Shown piece by piece: positions 1 through 8,721 of a stretch of DNA of 32,424 nucleotides (position 1 is its first letter; each line of letters opens with the position of its first letter). Source of the DNA: Streptomyces sp. A012304 (lineage in GTDB: Bacteria > Actinomycetota > Actinomycetes > Streptomycetales > Streptomycetaceae); NCBI RefSeq assembly GCF_026008495.1, contig NZ_BQUN01000224.1, positions 14,254 through 46,677 on the forward strand, in the 5' to 3' direction. The notes beneath the pieces were generated by a model. The model saw only the letters and a list, made by a program, of their open reading frames with translations. It was not told the origin of the DNA and did no database searches. The translations under genes and the position numbers were made by a program.

Positions 1-435
1 CGTCATGAAACCGGGGTACGACGGCGCGCCGCCCACCGGGTCGGCGGTGCCGCCCCCGCCGCCCCACGCGCTGCCCTGCCCACGGGTGTCCATCACGAAG
101 TGCGCGCGGCCCGTCGACGCCCACAGCAGGTGCTCGAGCGGCAGCCCGCGTCCCCCGCCGTACCCGACGAACTCCACGATCAGCGGCAGCGGTTCCTCGG
201 CCCCGGCCGGCACCGTCAGCCAGCCCTTGACCGGGTGGCCGCCGTACCCCGCGAACGTGACGTCGAACACCCGCACCGTGCTCAGCCCCGTGTCGACCGG
301 CTCGAAGCGGGCGTCCAGGTCGTGCTCGCGGGCCTCCTGGAGGGTCTTGGACCAGAACGCGTCGAAGTCCTCCGGCTCGACGGACGCGCTGCGGTACTCG
401 TGGAGTTCCTCGACGGACAGGTCGAACAGGGCCAT
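1..435 (-). CDS. Acetylxylan esterase / cephalosporin-C deacetylase family (CE7), N-terminal part
   Basis: The reading frame opens at an ATG (435-433) and stays open to the left edge, giving 145 codons of a protein that normally runs to about 320 residues. The start MALFDLSVEELHEYR and the following PEDFDAFW are typical of CE7 esterases, which remove acetyl groups from xylan or xylo-oligosaccharides and also act on cephalosporin C. The block VGYGGGRGLP is the oxyanion-side loop, and MDTRGQGSAWGG is the conserved RGQ region. The catalytic Ser, Asp and His lie beyond the edge. No signal peptide is present, so the enzyme is probably cytosolic and acts on imported oligosaccharides. A weak AAAAGGCGG lies about 7 bases upstream. 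Family call is firm; substrate is inferred. Confidence 0.88.
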   Translation of the reverse strand, partial: MALFDLSVEELHEYRSASVEPEDFDAFWSKTLQEAREHDLDARFEPVDTGLSTVRVFDVTFAGYGGHPVKGWLTVPAGAEEPLPLIVEFVGYGGGRGLPLEHLLWASTGRAHFVMDTRGQGSAWGGGGGTADPVGGAPSYPGFMT

Positions 436-644
436 GAACAACCGCCTTTTGTTAAGTGGCCGTACGAATGATCACACCGTACGTGGGCGGTGGGAGCGCT
501 CGCCAGACCGCGACGGCGGCGCCGGGCGCCCTTTATGGATCTTGCCGCCGGTCGCGGGCAGGACGACACTCCCGCTGCGCCGGGGCGCGCGGGTGCCGCC
601 CCGTCGAGCAGGGGCGCGGCGGCGCTCCTCGCCGTGACGACCCC

Positions 645-1229
645 CTACGCGCTGCGCCGGCTCCACTCGGGCCCCGTGCGCGCCCACTCCCGGTCCCACT
701 CCTCCAGCCGGTGGCGCATGGCGGCCTTGCGCACGAGCGCGTGGCCCAGCAGCACGACCGCGGCCGTGCCGCCTGCCGTGCTCACTCCCATCGTGAGGGT
801 GTGCTGCCACACCGCCGTGCCGTCGACCGGCGGGGCGACGGTACGCCCGCGCGCGTCGAACCACACGTCGACCACGTCACCGCGTTCGGTGCCGGCCGGC
901 ACCCGCGCCGTGGTCGTCCGCACCCCCTGCCCAGGCTCCGTCCACCGCACCGCCACCCGGTAGGCGTTCTCCCGGCCGGCCTGCCCCGCCGGCAGACCGT
1001 CGGGCGGCCGGCCCACGACCTCCGCGCGGACACGGTGCCGCTCCGCCCGCTGCTCCGCCGCGATCTGCCGCGCGTCGTCGTGCGCCCACCGGCCGGCCAC
1101 CGCCCCGGCCAGGGGCGCGCCGATCAGCAGCAGCACCACGACCACCAGTACCGTCCACGCCTCCACGACGTCCGCCCGGCGCCGCAACGGATTGCGCCGC
1201 CAGCGCCAGCCGCGCACCCGGGTTCGCAT
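645..1229 (-). CDS. Two-helix membrane protein, Rv1733c-like family
   Basis: A 194-residue protein of unknown function. The start is set at the ATG at 1229 because GAGGAGG sits six bases upstream; a longer frame to 1316 lacks such a site. A basic N-terminus (RTRVRGWRWRRNPLRRR) is followed by a hydrophobic helix at about residues 25-46 and an extracytoplasmic stretch of about 95 residues. That stretch has a beta-rich segment with paired Val/Arg motifs (YRVAVRWTEPGQG, DVVDVWFD). A second helix lies at about 150-170 before a short basic tail. This layout, two helices around a soluble loop with an Arg-rich start, matches the actinobacterial Rv1733c-like membrane proteins. Their biochemical role is unknown. 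It stands alone between oppositely regulated neighbours. Confidence 0.75.
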   Translation of the reverse strand: MRTRVRGWRWRRNPLRRRADVVEAWTVLVVVVLLLIGAPLAGAVAGRWAHDDARQIAAEQRAERHRVRAEVVGRPPDGLPAGQAGRENAYRVAVRWTEPGQGVRTTTARVPAGTERGDVVDVWFDARGRTVAPPVDGTAVWQHTLTMGVSTAGGTAAVVLLGHALVRKAAMRHRLEEWDREWARTGPEWSRRSA

Positions 1230-1375
1230 GTCGACCTCCTCGCCGTCACGCGGACGAGTGCCCACAGGGAGGAAATACCCTCTTCGGGCGAGATCGCTCA
1301 TTCCGGCTGTCGGCACGCGAGTGTCCTCACCGCCGGGCGGGCGGTGCGGTCCGGAGGCGGTGGTGTGGTCACGGT

Positions 1376-1471
1376 CGGGCGGGGTCCTCGGGCGGACCGT
1401 TCGGGTCCGGACGCGATGGAGCGGTCGTCGCCGGGCGGGATCCTCAGCCGAACCGTTCGATCCGGATCCGG
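1376..1471. repeat. Decayed tandem duplication of the 3' end of the flavin reductase gene
   Basis: The segment 1432-1461 covers the last codons and stop of the reductase gene (minus strand, ending RIERFG). It is repeated imperfectly at about 1376-1406, an offset of 56 bases. Both copies share CGGGCGGG, TCCTC and ACCGTTCG in the same order and spacing, with about five substitutions over 28 bases. The second copy has no coding role that I can see. Confidence 0.45.
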
Positions 1472-2206
1472 TCCACCGGCTGCCCCGCCGCCACCAGCAG
1501 TCGCGAGGCGTGCTCGGCGAACGCGTTGGAGCCGCAGACGTACGCCTCCCAGCCGCCCGCCGGCTCCTCGGCGAACAGGGGTGCGAGATGGCCGGCGGCG
1601 AGCCGGCCCACCGGCGTCCCCTCCGGCGCGCGGCGCGTGAACACGGGCGTCGTCTCCGCGCCGTACTCGCCCGCGTAGATCAGCTCCTCTGGGCCGCGCG
1701 CGGACACCAGCAGCCGCAGCGGTACGTCGAGTCCGCGCGCCCGGCGGTGGCGCACCATCGACATCAGCGGGACGACCCCGGAGCCGGCGCCGATCAGCAG
1801 CGCGGGCCGGTCGCCCGGCCAGGCGAAGAAGCCGCTGAGCGGACCGCGCACCTCCACCCGGTCCCCGGGCGCGGCGACCGTGTGGAACCAGCCGGACACC
1901 TCACCGCCGTCCACATGGTCCAAGGTCAGCTCGATGTGCCCGGAGTCGTCGGGCGCGGACGCGAGGGAGTAGTGCCGCTGGGCGGTGTAACCGTCCTCGG
2001 CGGTCAGCCTCAGCAGCAGGTGCTGCCCGGGCAGATGCCCCGCCCAGGCGGGCACCGCGAACCGGAAGGTGGCCGCGTGCGCAGTCTCGCGGCGGATCTC
2101 CGTGAGCGTCGCCGTCCGCCACACCGCCGACTGGTCGCCGACGGCGATCCGGCCCGGCACGGCGAACCGCGTCGGGGGAGTGAACGTCGCCGCGGAGGCA
2201 AGGGTC

Positions 2207-2214
<8 letters not shown>
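1444..2214 (-). CDS. FAD-binding ferredoxin-NADP reductase-type oxidoreductase
   Basis: A 256-residue flavoprotein reductase. The FAD-binding barrel occupies about residues 25-130, with PGQHLLL and the flavin motif RHYSLAS. The NAD(P)H domain follows, with GAGSGVVPLMSM (phosphate loop) and the C-terminal VCGSNAFAE, in which Cys-Gly contacts the nicotinamide. No [2Fe-2S] domain is attached, so it is a two-domain reductase that would pass electrons from NAD(P)H to a partner. The start is a GTG at 2214 with GAGGT upstream. It overlaps the end of the molybdoenzyme gene by eight bases (GTGACTGA), which implies translational coupling and makes that enzyme the likely electron partner. Confidence 0.88.
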
Positions 2215-2812
<598 letters not shown>

Positions 2813-2946
2813 GCGCTTCCAGCGTGAGATGACGATCGGGTACGCGCTCCACCGTACGCGCGGGTCGGCGGCGCTCCGCGCGGGGGCCGCCCGGCGGCGG
2901 CCGGGAGCGTGCCCTGCGGTCGCCGGGAGAGAGCGCGGCATCGGGG

Positions 2947-3450
2947 TCAGCCGGCGTCGGACGCCCCGGACGGTCCCCGCGCGTTGTAGCGCGCCAGGTA
3001 GTCCGCGAACCGTTCCAGGTCCTCCCGGGGCCAGTCGGCGAGACGTTCGTGGAAGGCCGCCCGGCGGCTCTCGGTGACCTGGGCGAGGACACGGCGGCCG
3101 GCGTCCGTGAGGTGGAGGACCTGGACGCGGTGGTCGTGCGGGGCCCGGCGCCGTTCGATCAGGGAGGCCCGTTCCAGCGCGGACACCTGCCGGCTCACCG
3201 TGGACTTGTCCAGGGCGTAGTGCGCGGCCAGGTCGGTGGCCCGGCAGCCCTCGTGCTCCTCCAGATGGCCGAGCAGGGTGTACGACACCAGCGACAGCTC
3301 CGGGTGCAGCCGGCCCGCCGAGGCACGGGCGCGCCGGGCGAACGCCGTCATCTCGCGCTGGATGGTCTCCACCGCCTCCGCCGACTCCACCGGAACCGCC
3401 TCCGTCGCCGCCCCCGGACCCGCCTCGACCTCCACCGGAACCGCCTCCAT
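2947..3450 (-). CDS. MarR-family transcriptional regulator
   Basis: A winged-helix regulator of about 167 residues. Helices around PELSLVSYTLLGHLEEH lead into the recognition region HYALDKSTVSRQVSALERASLIERRR, followed by the wing DHRVQVLHLTDAGRRVL. These are the standard MarR DNA-binding signatures. The C-terminal helix pair (ERLADWPREDLERFADYLARYN) forms the dimer interface. The ATG at 3450 follows GGAAGG by four bases; an in-frame ATG at 3465 directly abuts AGGAGG and is the alternative. The gene reads away from the methyltransferase gene. It is followed leftwards by the molybdoenzyme/reductase pair, which it may control. A perfect palindrome lies just upstream. The ligand is unknown. Confidence 0.92.
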   Translation of the reverse strand: MEAVPVEVEAGPGAATEAVPVESAEAVETIQREMTAFARRARASAGRLHPELSLVSYTLLGHLEEHEGCRATDLAAHYALDKSTVSRQVSALERASLIERRRAPHDHRVQVLHLTDAGRRVLAQVTESRRAAFHERLADWPREDLERFADYLARYNARGPSGASDAG

Positions 3451-3471
3451 CTGGCCTTCCCGCATCCTCCT

Positions 3472-3488
3472 AGTTGTAGAGTACAACT
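3472..3488. promoter_or_regulatory. Candidate MarR operator, perfect 17-bp palindrome
   Basis: AGTTGTA-GAG-TACAACT has seven-base arms around a three-base spacer. It begins immediately upstream of the AGGAGG that precedes the first possible start of the marR-type gene. Size, symmetry and position fit autoregulation by the MarR protein. The site also lies between divergent genes and so could affect the methyltransferase gene. Confidence 0.65.
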
Positions 3489-3661
3489 TGAGGAAGTGGG
3501 GTAGGGTGACCGTCCGGTTGGGACGGACCCGGCCATGAAGGACCGGGGAGGTGAGACCCATTACCGCAGTGTCAGGTCGGGTGCTCTCACCTCAGGACGC
3601 GGACCGCCGCCGGTAGGCGACCGCGAGAGTGCCCTTCGGCTTCCGAAAGGCTCGCGGCCTC

Positions 3662-4498
3662 ATGCCTCCCATGGTTCCCCCGTCCCCCTCACCCTTCCCC
3701 TCGTCCTCCGCATCCCCCTTCCCCTCGCCCTCGGCCCGTGCCGCCGTCGTGACCACCCTGCGCGGCGCCGGCTGTGTCTTCGCCGAGGACGAGGCCGAGC
3801 TGATCCTCGGCGCCGCCCGCACCCCCGACGAACTCACCGCCATGGTCGAGCGCCGCGTCCGTGGCCTGCCCCTCGAACTCGTCGTCGGCTGGGCCGAATT
3901 CCACGGGCTGCGGATCGCCGTGGAACCCGGTGTCTTCGTGCCCCGCCGCCGCACCGAGTTCCTCGTCGACCAGGCACTGGCCCGAGCCCCGCACGCCCGC
4001 GTCGTCGTCGACCTGTGCTGCGGCTCGGGGGCGGTCGGCGCGGCCCTCGCCGCCGCGCTGGGACCCGTCGAACTCCACGCCGCCGACATCGAGCCGGCCG
4101 CGGTGCGCTGCGCCCGCCGCAACATCGCCGCCCACGGCGGACACGTCCACGCGGGCGACCTGTTCGAGGCGCTCCCCGGCCGGCTGCGCGGCCGCGTCGA
4201 CATCCTCGCCGCGAACGTGCCGTACGTCCCCAGCGGCGAGGTACCGCTGCTGCCCGCCGAGGCCCGCGACCACGAGCCGCTCACCGCCCTCGACGGCGGC
4301 GCCGACGGCCTCGGCGTGCTGCGCCGGGTCGCCGGCGGCGCGGCGTCCTGGCTCGCGCCGGGCGGCTGCCTCCTGATCGAGACCGGTGAACGCCAGGCCC
4401 CCGACGCCGTCGAGGCGTTCCGGCGGGGCGGCCTGACGCCGCGTCTCGCCGTCGACGAGGAACTCTTCGCCCATGTGGTGATCGGGACGAAGGAGTGA
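3662..4498 (+). CDS. Putative protein N5-glutamine methyltransferase, HemK/PrmC-like
   Basis: A class I SAM methyltransferase of about 278 residues. An N-terminal helical region (VVTTLRGAGCVFAEDEAELI) resembles the release-factor-binding domain of PrmC. EPGVFVPRRRTEFLV precedes the SAM motif VVDLCCGSGAVGAALA and the acidic ADIEP. The catalytic motif, NPPY in PrmC, reads NVPY here (ILAANVPYVPS), a variant seen in the paralogous actinobacterial family rather than in housekeeping PrmC. It therefore probably methylates a glutamine or related amide in a protein other than the main release factors. The ATG at 3662 is preceded by GAAAGG. A GTG at 3629 would add 11 residues, and the low-complexity Pro/Ser start makes the exact site uncertain. 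It converges directly on the next gene with only eight bases between. Confidence 0.85.
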   Translation: MPPMVPPSPSPFPSSSASPFPSPSARAAVVTTLRGAGCVFAEDEAELILGAARTPDELTAMVERRVRGLPLELVVGWAEFHGLRIAVEPGVFVPRRRTEFLVDQALARAPHARVVVDLCCGSGAVGAALAAALGPVELHAADIEPAAVRCARRNIAAHGGHVHAGDLFEALPGRLRGRVDILAANVPYVPSGEVPLLPAEARDHEPLTALDGGADGLGVLRRVAGGAASWLAPGGCLLIETGERQAPDAVEAFRRGGLTPRLAVDEELFAHVVIGTKE

Positions 4499-4506
4499 CA
4501 TCGACC

Positions 4507-5304
4507 TCAGGCCGCGGTGCCGCTGCCCGAGGGGCCGCTGCCTGACGGGCTGGGCGAGCGGTCACCGCGGTTCCACGGGCCGTGCCCGGGGAAGCCGCCG
4601 CGCCTCTCGCCCCAGCCCTGTTCGGCGAAGGCGCCGGAGACCACCCGGGTGGCCGTCCGCGTGTCGCCGGAACGGGGCCCGGCGAGGAACACGGTGTCGC
4701 CCTTCGCCAGCGCCTCGGCACCGGAGGAGGAGCCGCCGTCCTCGTCGTGCACGGTCGTGTCCGAGCCGACCGTCCACGTCCACGAGGTGCCGTCCTCGCT
4801 CTTGACGGTCACCCGGTCGCCGTCCTTCTTGTCCACGGTGCCCCGCTGCCAGGCGCGGACGACCCAGTCGCCGGTGTCGCGGTCCTTCACGGTCGTCTCG
4901 CCGTGCACGGCGTCGCCGCCCATACCGAACCACGGCCCACCGCCCCGGCCGTGCCGGTCACCGGGCTTGTCGGGCGACGCGGAGCCGGACGGCGATCCGC
5001 TCGCCGTGCCGTGCGAGGACTCCCTGGAGGTCGCGGCGTAGGCGACCGTGCCGCCCAGCGCCAGGACGGCGACCGTGGTGGCCGCGATCACCGCACGTCC
5101 GCGCGCCGACCGCCGCTCCCACAGCGCACGCAGCGGGACCCGCCCCGGCTCGTCCCCGCCCGGCCCGGAGAGCACCTCGGTCGGCGGGGGCGGGCCCTCG
5201 GGCCGCTCCGGGACCGACTCCAGCCGCTCCGCGGCCGTCTCGCCCTGCCCCGACGGAGCCTCGCCCCGTTCCGGCCGGCTCCCGGCCTGTTCCGGTTCCT
5301 GCAT
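4507..5304 (-). CDS. Single-pass membrane-anchored protein, DUF5666-like, unknown function
   Basis: A protein of about 265 residues. The first 70 residues are Pro/Glu/Gly-rich and cytoplasmic in character. A hydrophobic helix (VIAATTVAVLALGGTVAYAAT) at about 72-92 is followed by a Ser/Gly/Asp-rich linker. A compact extracellular segment at about 135-220 contains VVRAWQRGTVDKKDGDRVTVKSEDG, resembling the small beta-barrel repeats of DUF5666-type proteins. The tail is Gly/Ser/Pro-rich. The ATG at 5304 is 11 bases from GAGGAG; a GTG one codon earlier is equally possible. Two tandem 11-base repeats lie upstream. Function is not known; an exported sensor or cell-wall-associated role is only a guess. 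Confidence 0.7.
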   Translation of the reverse strand: MQEPEQAGSRPERGEAPSGQGETAAERLESVPERPEGPPPPTEVLSGPGGDEPGRVPLRALWERRSARGRAVIAATTVAVLALGGTVAYAATSRESSHGTASGSPSGSASPDKPGDRHGRGGGPWFGMGGDAVHGETTVKDRDTGDWVVRAWQRGTVDKKDGDRVTVKSEDGTSWTWTVGSDTTVHDEDGGSSSGAEALAKGDTVFLAGPRSGDTRTATRVVSGAFAEQGWGERRGGFPGHGPWNRGDRSPSPSGSGPSGSGTAA

Positions 5305-5368
5305 CACGGCTCACTCTCCTCGGCCACGACGGGCGGCACCAACGGCACGCCTCGCTGTGATTGTCGGA

Positions 5369-5391
5369 GGACACCGGTAAGGACCCGGTAA
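5369..5391. promoter_or_regulatory. Two adjacent direct repeats upstream of the DUF5666-like gene
   Basis: On the minus strand the region reads TTACCGGGTCC followed directly by TTACCGGTGTCC. These are two copies of an 11-base unit with one inserted base. Tandem half-sites one helical turn apart are the usual arrangement for OmpR/PhoB-type response regulators. They lie about 65-85 bases upstream of the start at 5304. No regulator of that type is in the window, so the assignment is inference. Confidence 0.35.
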
Positions 5392-5420
5392 CAAATCCCT
5401 GTGAACGCGGACGTGCGCCG

Positions 5421-7589
5421 TCAGCTCCGGGCCCGTGCCACGAGCAGGGCCACGTCGTCGTGGTTGTCGGGGTGGTGCAGCGCCCGCAGCAGCAGATCGC
5501 ACAGCTCCTCCAGCGGACGCGTCGGGCCGTCGAGGAGGGCGAGCAGCGCCTCCAGCCGCTCGTCGAGGGAGTGCCGGCGCGTCTCGACGAGTCCGTCCGT
5601 GTAGAGGACGAGCTGGTCGCCGGGCGCGAACTCGACGTCGGTCGTGGAGAACGCCACCCCGCCCACGCCCAGTGGCGCCCCGGTGGGCAGGTCGAGCAGC
5701 TCGGGCGGACGGCCGGCGCGTACCCGGGCCGGCGGCAGATGCCCGGCGTTGGCGATCCGGCACCGGCCGAGACGCGGGTCGTGGACGGCGTACACGCAGG
5801 TGGCGATCGAGTGGTCCAGGCCGGAGGTGATCCGGTCGAGGTGTTCCAGCAGCACCGCCGGGTCGAGGTCGAGGGAGGCCAGCGTGGTCGTCGCGGTGCG
5901 CAGCCGGCCCATCGTGGCGGCGGCGTCGATGCCGCTGCCCATCACGTCGCCGACCACGAGAGCGGTCTTGCCGTCCTCCAGCGGTATGACGTCGAACCAG
6001 TCGCCGCCCACCTCGGTCGTGGCCCCCGCCGGCTGGTAGCGGGAGGCCACCTCCAGGCCTCCGGTCACCGGCGGATGACTGGGCAGCAGGCTGCGCTGGA
6101 GGGTGAGCGCGGTGTTGCGGGCGTTCTGGTACCAGCGGGCGTTGTCGATGTGCACGGCCGCGCGGGCGGCCAGCTCCCGGGCGAGCAGCAGGTCGTCCAG
6201 GCCGAACGGCAGCGGATTGCGGGCCCGTTTCAGCTCCAGGGCGCCCAGCACCTCGCCGCGCGCGATGAGCGGCACCGCCAGGTACGAGTGGACACCCGCC
6301 CGGGCCAGCAGGTCCGCCGCCTCGGGGGAGCGGGCGATACGGGCCAGGTCCTCGTCCTTGACCTGCGTCACCATCACCGGCTCGCCCGTACGCACACACT
6401 CGGTGACGAGCCGGTCGGGGCCGTAGCGGGCGACCTCGCCGGGCGGGCCGGCCGCCGCGAGCGCGTCCGGGGCGTCGTCGGCGCGCGCGGCCAGGGCACG
6501 CAGCACGGCCGGTTCGGCCGGCCCGAGGCTGCTGCGCCGGCCCGCCACCACCGCGTCGAGCAGGCCCACGGCCGCGACGTCGGCCAGCTCCGGCACGGCC
6601 ACGTCGGCGAGTTCGCGGGCGGTGCGCTCCAGGTCCAGCGTGGTGCCGATCCGGGCGGAGGCGTCGGCGACCAGAGCCAGCCGGCGGCGCGCGGCCTCCG
6701 CCTCGACGGCCGCCCGGTGCTGGTCGGTGACGTCGAGGACCGAGGCCGCCACGCCCAGCACGGTGCCGCGGGCGTCCTCCAGCCGGTACAGCGAGAGCGA
6801 CCAGGCGTGCTCCTCGTGCGGGTCCGCCGGGGTGCGGCCCTGCGTGAAGTGGTCGACGAGCGGCACCCCGGTCCGCAGCACCTGGTTGACCGCCGCCTCA
6901 AGGCCCTCCACGTCCAGCAGCGGCAGCACCTCGCGCACCGTGCGGCCGAGGTGGTCGGCGGCCGGGAGGCCGTTGATGCGCGCCAGCGCGGGGTTGACCG
7001 ACACGAACCGCAGGTCGGTGTCGAGGACGGCGAGACCGATGGGGGACTGCGCGACCATGCGGGTGGACAGCGCCACGTCCCGCTCGAGCCGGCGCACCGT
7101 CGACCGGTCGGCGGCGAGACCGAGGGCGTAGACGTCGCCGCGGTCGTTGATGAGCCGCATGTTGCGGAACTCCACCAGACGGGTGCCGCCGTCCTTGTGC
7201 CGGATGGGGAAGGCGCCCTCCCAGCTGCGCCCGGTGGCCATGACGTCCGCGAACAGCCGCACGGCGAGGTCGGCGTCCCGCGCGTGGACCATCACGTGCG
7301 CCGCGTAGCGGCCCAGCGCCTCCTGCGCCGCGTACCCGAACAGCTCCTCCGCCTGCGGGCTCCACAGCACGATCCGGCCCTCGGTGTCGAGCACCACCGA
7401 GGCCACGTTCAGTACGTCCAGCAGCCCACTGGGGCCCGCTGGGTCGCCGCTCTCCGCCGCGGACGATCCGGCCGCACTCATGCCACGAACCGCCTCCGCC
7501 TGTCGACGCGGCACGTCGTCCCCCGTGCCGACTCCCCCTGTTCCACCGCGCTCAATCGTTTCTCCCACGCCTCGGACGCCGTCCTCCAT
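5421..7589 (-). CDS. PAS-PAS-GAF-SpoIIE serine/threonine protein phosphatase
   Basis: A 722-residue cytosolic signalling protein. The first PAS domain is at about 55-165 (LNVASVVLDTEGRIVLWSPQAEELFGY), the second at about 178-295 (IGLAVLDTDLRFVSVNPALARING). A GAF domain lies at about 305-480 (AGVHSYLAVPLIARGEVLGALELKR). The PPM/SpoIIE phosphatase domain is at about 500-720, with metal-binding GGDWFDV, VVGDVMGSGIDAA, LYTDGLVE and NHDDVALLV all intact. Such proteins dephosphorylate anti-anti-sigma factors and so set sigma-factor activity in response to a PAS/GAF signal. No kinase domain or anti-sigma partner is adjacent, so its target is elsewhere. The ATG at 7589 has GGAGGAG directly upstream; an internal ATG at 7481, with GGAGG eleven bases away, is a shorter alternative. 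Confidence 0.93.
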   Translation of the reverse strand: MEDGVRGVGETIERGGTGGVGTGDDVPRRQAEAVRGMSAAGSSAAESGDPAGPSGLLDVLNVASVVLDTEGRIVLWSPQAEELFGYAAQEALGRYAAHVMVHARDADLAVRLFADVMATGRSWEGAFPIRHKDGGTRLVEFRNMRLINDRGDVYALGLAADRSTVRRLERDVALSTRMVAQSPIGLAVLDTDLRFVSVNPALARINGLPAADHLGRTVREVLPLLDVEGLEAAVNQVLRTGVPLVDHFTQGRTPADPHEEHAWSLSLYRLEDARGTVLGVAASVLDVTDQHRAAVEAEAARRRLALVADASARIGTTLDLERTARELADVAVPELADVAAVGLLDAVVAGRRSSLGPAEPAVLRALAARADDAPDALAAAGPPGEVARYGPDRLVTECVRTGEPVMVTQVKDEDLARIARSPEAADLLARAGVHSYLAVPLIARGEVLGALELKRARNPLPFGLDDLLLARELAARAAVHIDNARWYQNARNTALTLQRSLLPSHPPVTGGLEVASRYQPAGATTEVGGDWFDVIPLEDGKTALVVGDVMGSGIDAAATMGRLRTATTTLASLDLDPAVLLEHLDRITSGLDHSIATCVYAVHDPRLGRCRIANAGHLPPARVRAGRPPELLDLPTGAPLGVGGVAFSTTDVEFAPGDQLVLYTDGLVETRRHSLDERLEALLALLDGPTRPLEELCDLLLRALHHPDNHDDVALLVARARS

Positions 7590-7647
7590 GCTCCTCCAGT
7601 ACGGCGGCGCCCGCCGTTCTCCTCAACGTCCGCACCCGTCCATCGAA

Positions 7648-7666
7648 TTGGTCTGTACATGACCAA
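7648..7666. promoter_or_regulatory. Inverted repeat in the divergent promoter region
   Basis: TTGGTC and GACCAA flank a seven-base spacer (TGTACAT). The element lies 58 bases before the secreted-protein gene and about 60 bases upstream of the phosphatase gene. The half-site TGGTC is shared with the direct or inverted repeats at Streptomyces chitinase-type promoters. It is probably a regulator site; its owner is unknown. Confidence 0.45.
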
Positions 7667-7723
7667 CAAACGAGGCCAGACTGTCCGCCGAGCGCGCACC
7701 CACCCCCCCGCACGAGGAGACCC

Positions 7724-8608
7724 ATGCCCCTGCGCCCCGCCCGGCGACGCCGTCACCCGGTCCGCACCGCCCTGCTCGCCCTGGCCACCGCGACGGCCGT
7801 CGCCCTCGCCGCCGCCCCGCCCGCCACGGCCGCCGACACCTGGACCGAGGTCGGCTCCGACCGTGCCGAACCGCTGACCGAGAGCCAGGGCCTGACCTCC
7901 GTCGAGGTCCCGGCGAACAGCGCCAACCGCTACACGGGCATCGGGACCATCCCGCTCGGCGTCAGCACGCGCGGCTGGAACCACGTCGGCGACCCCGACG
8001 CCTCCTACGACGGCCACTACATCGAGCCCTACCAGCGGGACTCGGGCACCGCGAAGATGTTCCGGGTGCAGGCGCCCGGCGGCGCCTGGTCGGAGTACGT
8101 GCACACGCTGAGCCCGGGCGAGGCCCTCAACAACTCCTGGGTGGCGATCACGGCGAACGGCCAGTGGATGCTGGCCGGCGAGTGGGGCACCATGACCCGG
8201 CTGCTCGTCTTCCCGACCCCCGGCGTCAACTCGAGCACCTCGCCGTCGGCGAACCTGCCGCAGGTGGCCACGGTCCGCCTCGACCGCGCCGTCCGCGACC
8301 TCCAGGGCTGCGACTTCACCGGCCCGACCACCCTGTTGTGCTCCTCCGACGACCCCGCGGGCACCCTCTTCGGCATCACCAAGCCGCTGCTCCGGATCGA
8401 CCTGTCCGCCGAGCCGAACGGCACCTCCGACGTCACCGGCCGCGTCACGGCCCTGCGCCAGCTGCCGCTGCGCAGCTCTTGCACGGGCGGCTTCGAGACG
8501 GAGGGCATCGACTACGACCGCCGTACCGGCACCCTGCGGGTGATCGTCCTCTCGCCCGGCTTCTGCCTGCTGACGGACAGCAAGACGTACCGCTTCACCC
8601 GCGGCTGA
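7724..8608 (+). CDS. Secreted protein of unknown function
   Basis: A 294-residue protein with a clear Sec signal peptide. A basic start (PLRPARRRRHPVR) leads into a hydrophobic core rich in Ala/Leu, with likely cleavage after ATAADT-type residues near 36-37. The mature part is beta-rich with recurring short motifs: TRGWNHVGDPD, WVAITANGQWMLAGEWG, RLDRAVRDLQGCDF, DYDRRTGTLRVIVLS. This suggests a beta-propeller-like fold. Three or more cysteines (in GCDF, LLCSSDD, SSCTGG, GFCLL) could form two disulfides. GAGGAG lies seven bases before the ATG. I do not recognise a characterised family. Confidence 0.75.
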   Translation: MPLRPARRRRHPVRTALLALATATAVALAAAPPATAADTWTEVGSDRAEPLTESQGLTSVEVPANSANRYTGIGTIPLGVSTRGWNHVGDPDASYDGHYIEPYQRDSGTAKMFRVQAPGGAWSEYVHTLSPGEALNNSWVAITANGQWMLAGEWGTMTRLLVFPTPGVNSSTSPSANLPQVATVRLDRAVRDLQGCDFTGPTTLLCSSDDPAGTLFGITKPLLRIDLSAEPNGTSDVTGRVTALRQLPLRSSCTGGFETEGIDYDRRTGTLRVIVLSPGFCLLTDSKTYRFTRG

Positions 8609-8721
8609 CCGTCGCCGGTCCGACGCTGGTACGGCCCGGAAAGTGGTGCTTTTCTTGGGATGTGGCGCGGATCGCGGGGAACCCGCGGTACCGCGCCACC
8701 GCCACGAGAGGAGCGATCACG

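Noticed and set aside
2813..2941. N-terminal extension of the molybdoenzyme to 2941
   Set aside because: The added residues are Arg/Ala-rich, form no signal peptide and lack a ribosome binding site, whereas GGAAG precedes the ATG at 2812.
5361..7877. Long plus-strand open frame of 838 codons
   Set aside because: It is antisense to the PAS-GAF-SpoIIE phosphatase, which has intact motifs; the antisense protein is low-complexity Arg/Gly/His-rich, as expected of GC-rich shadow frames.
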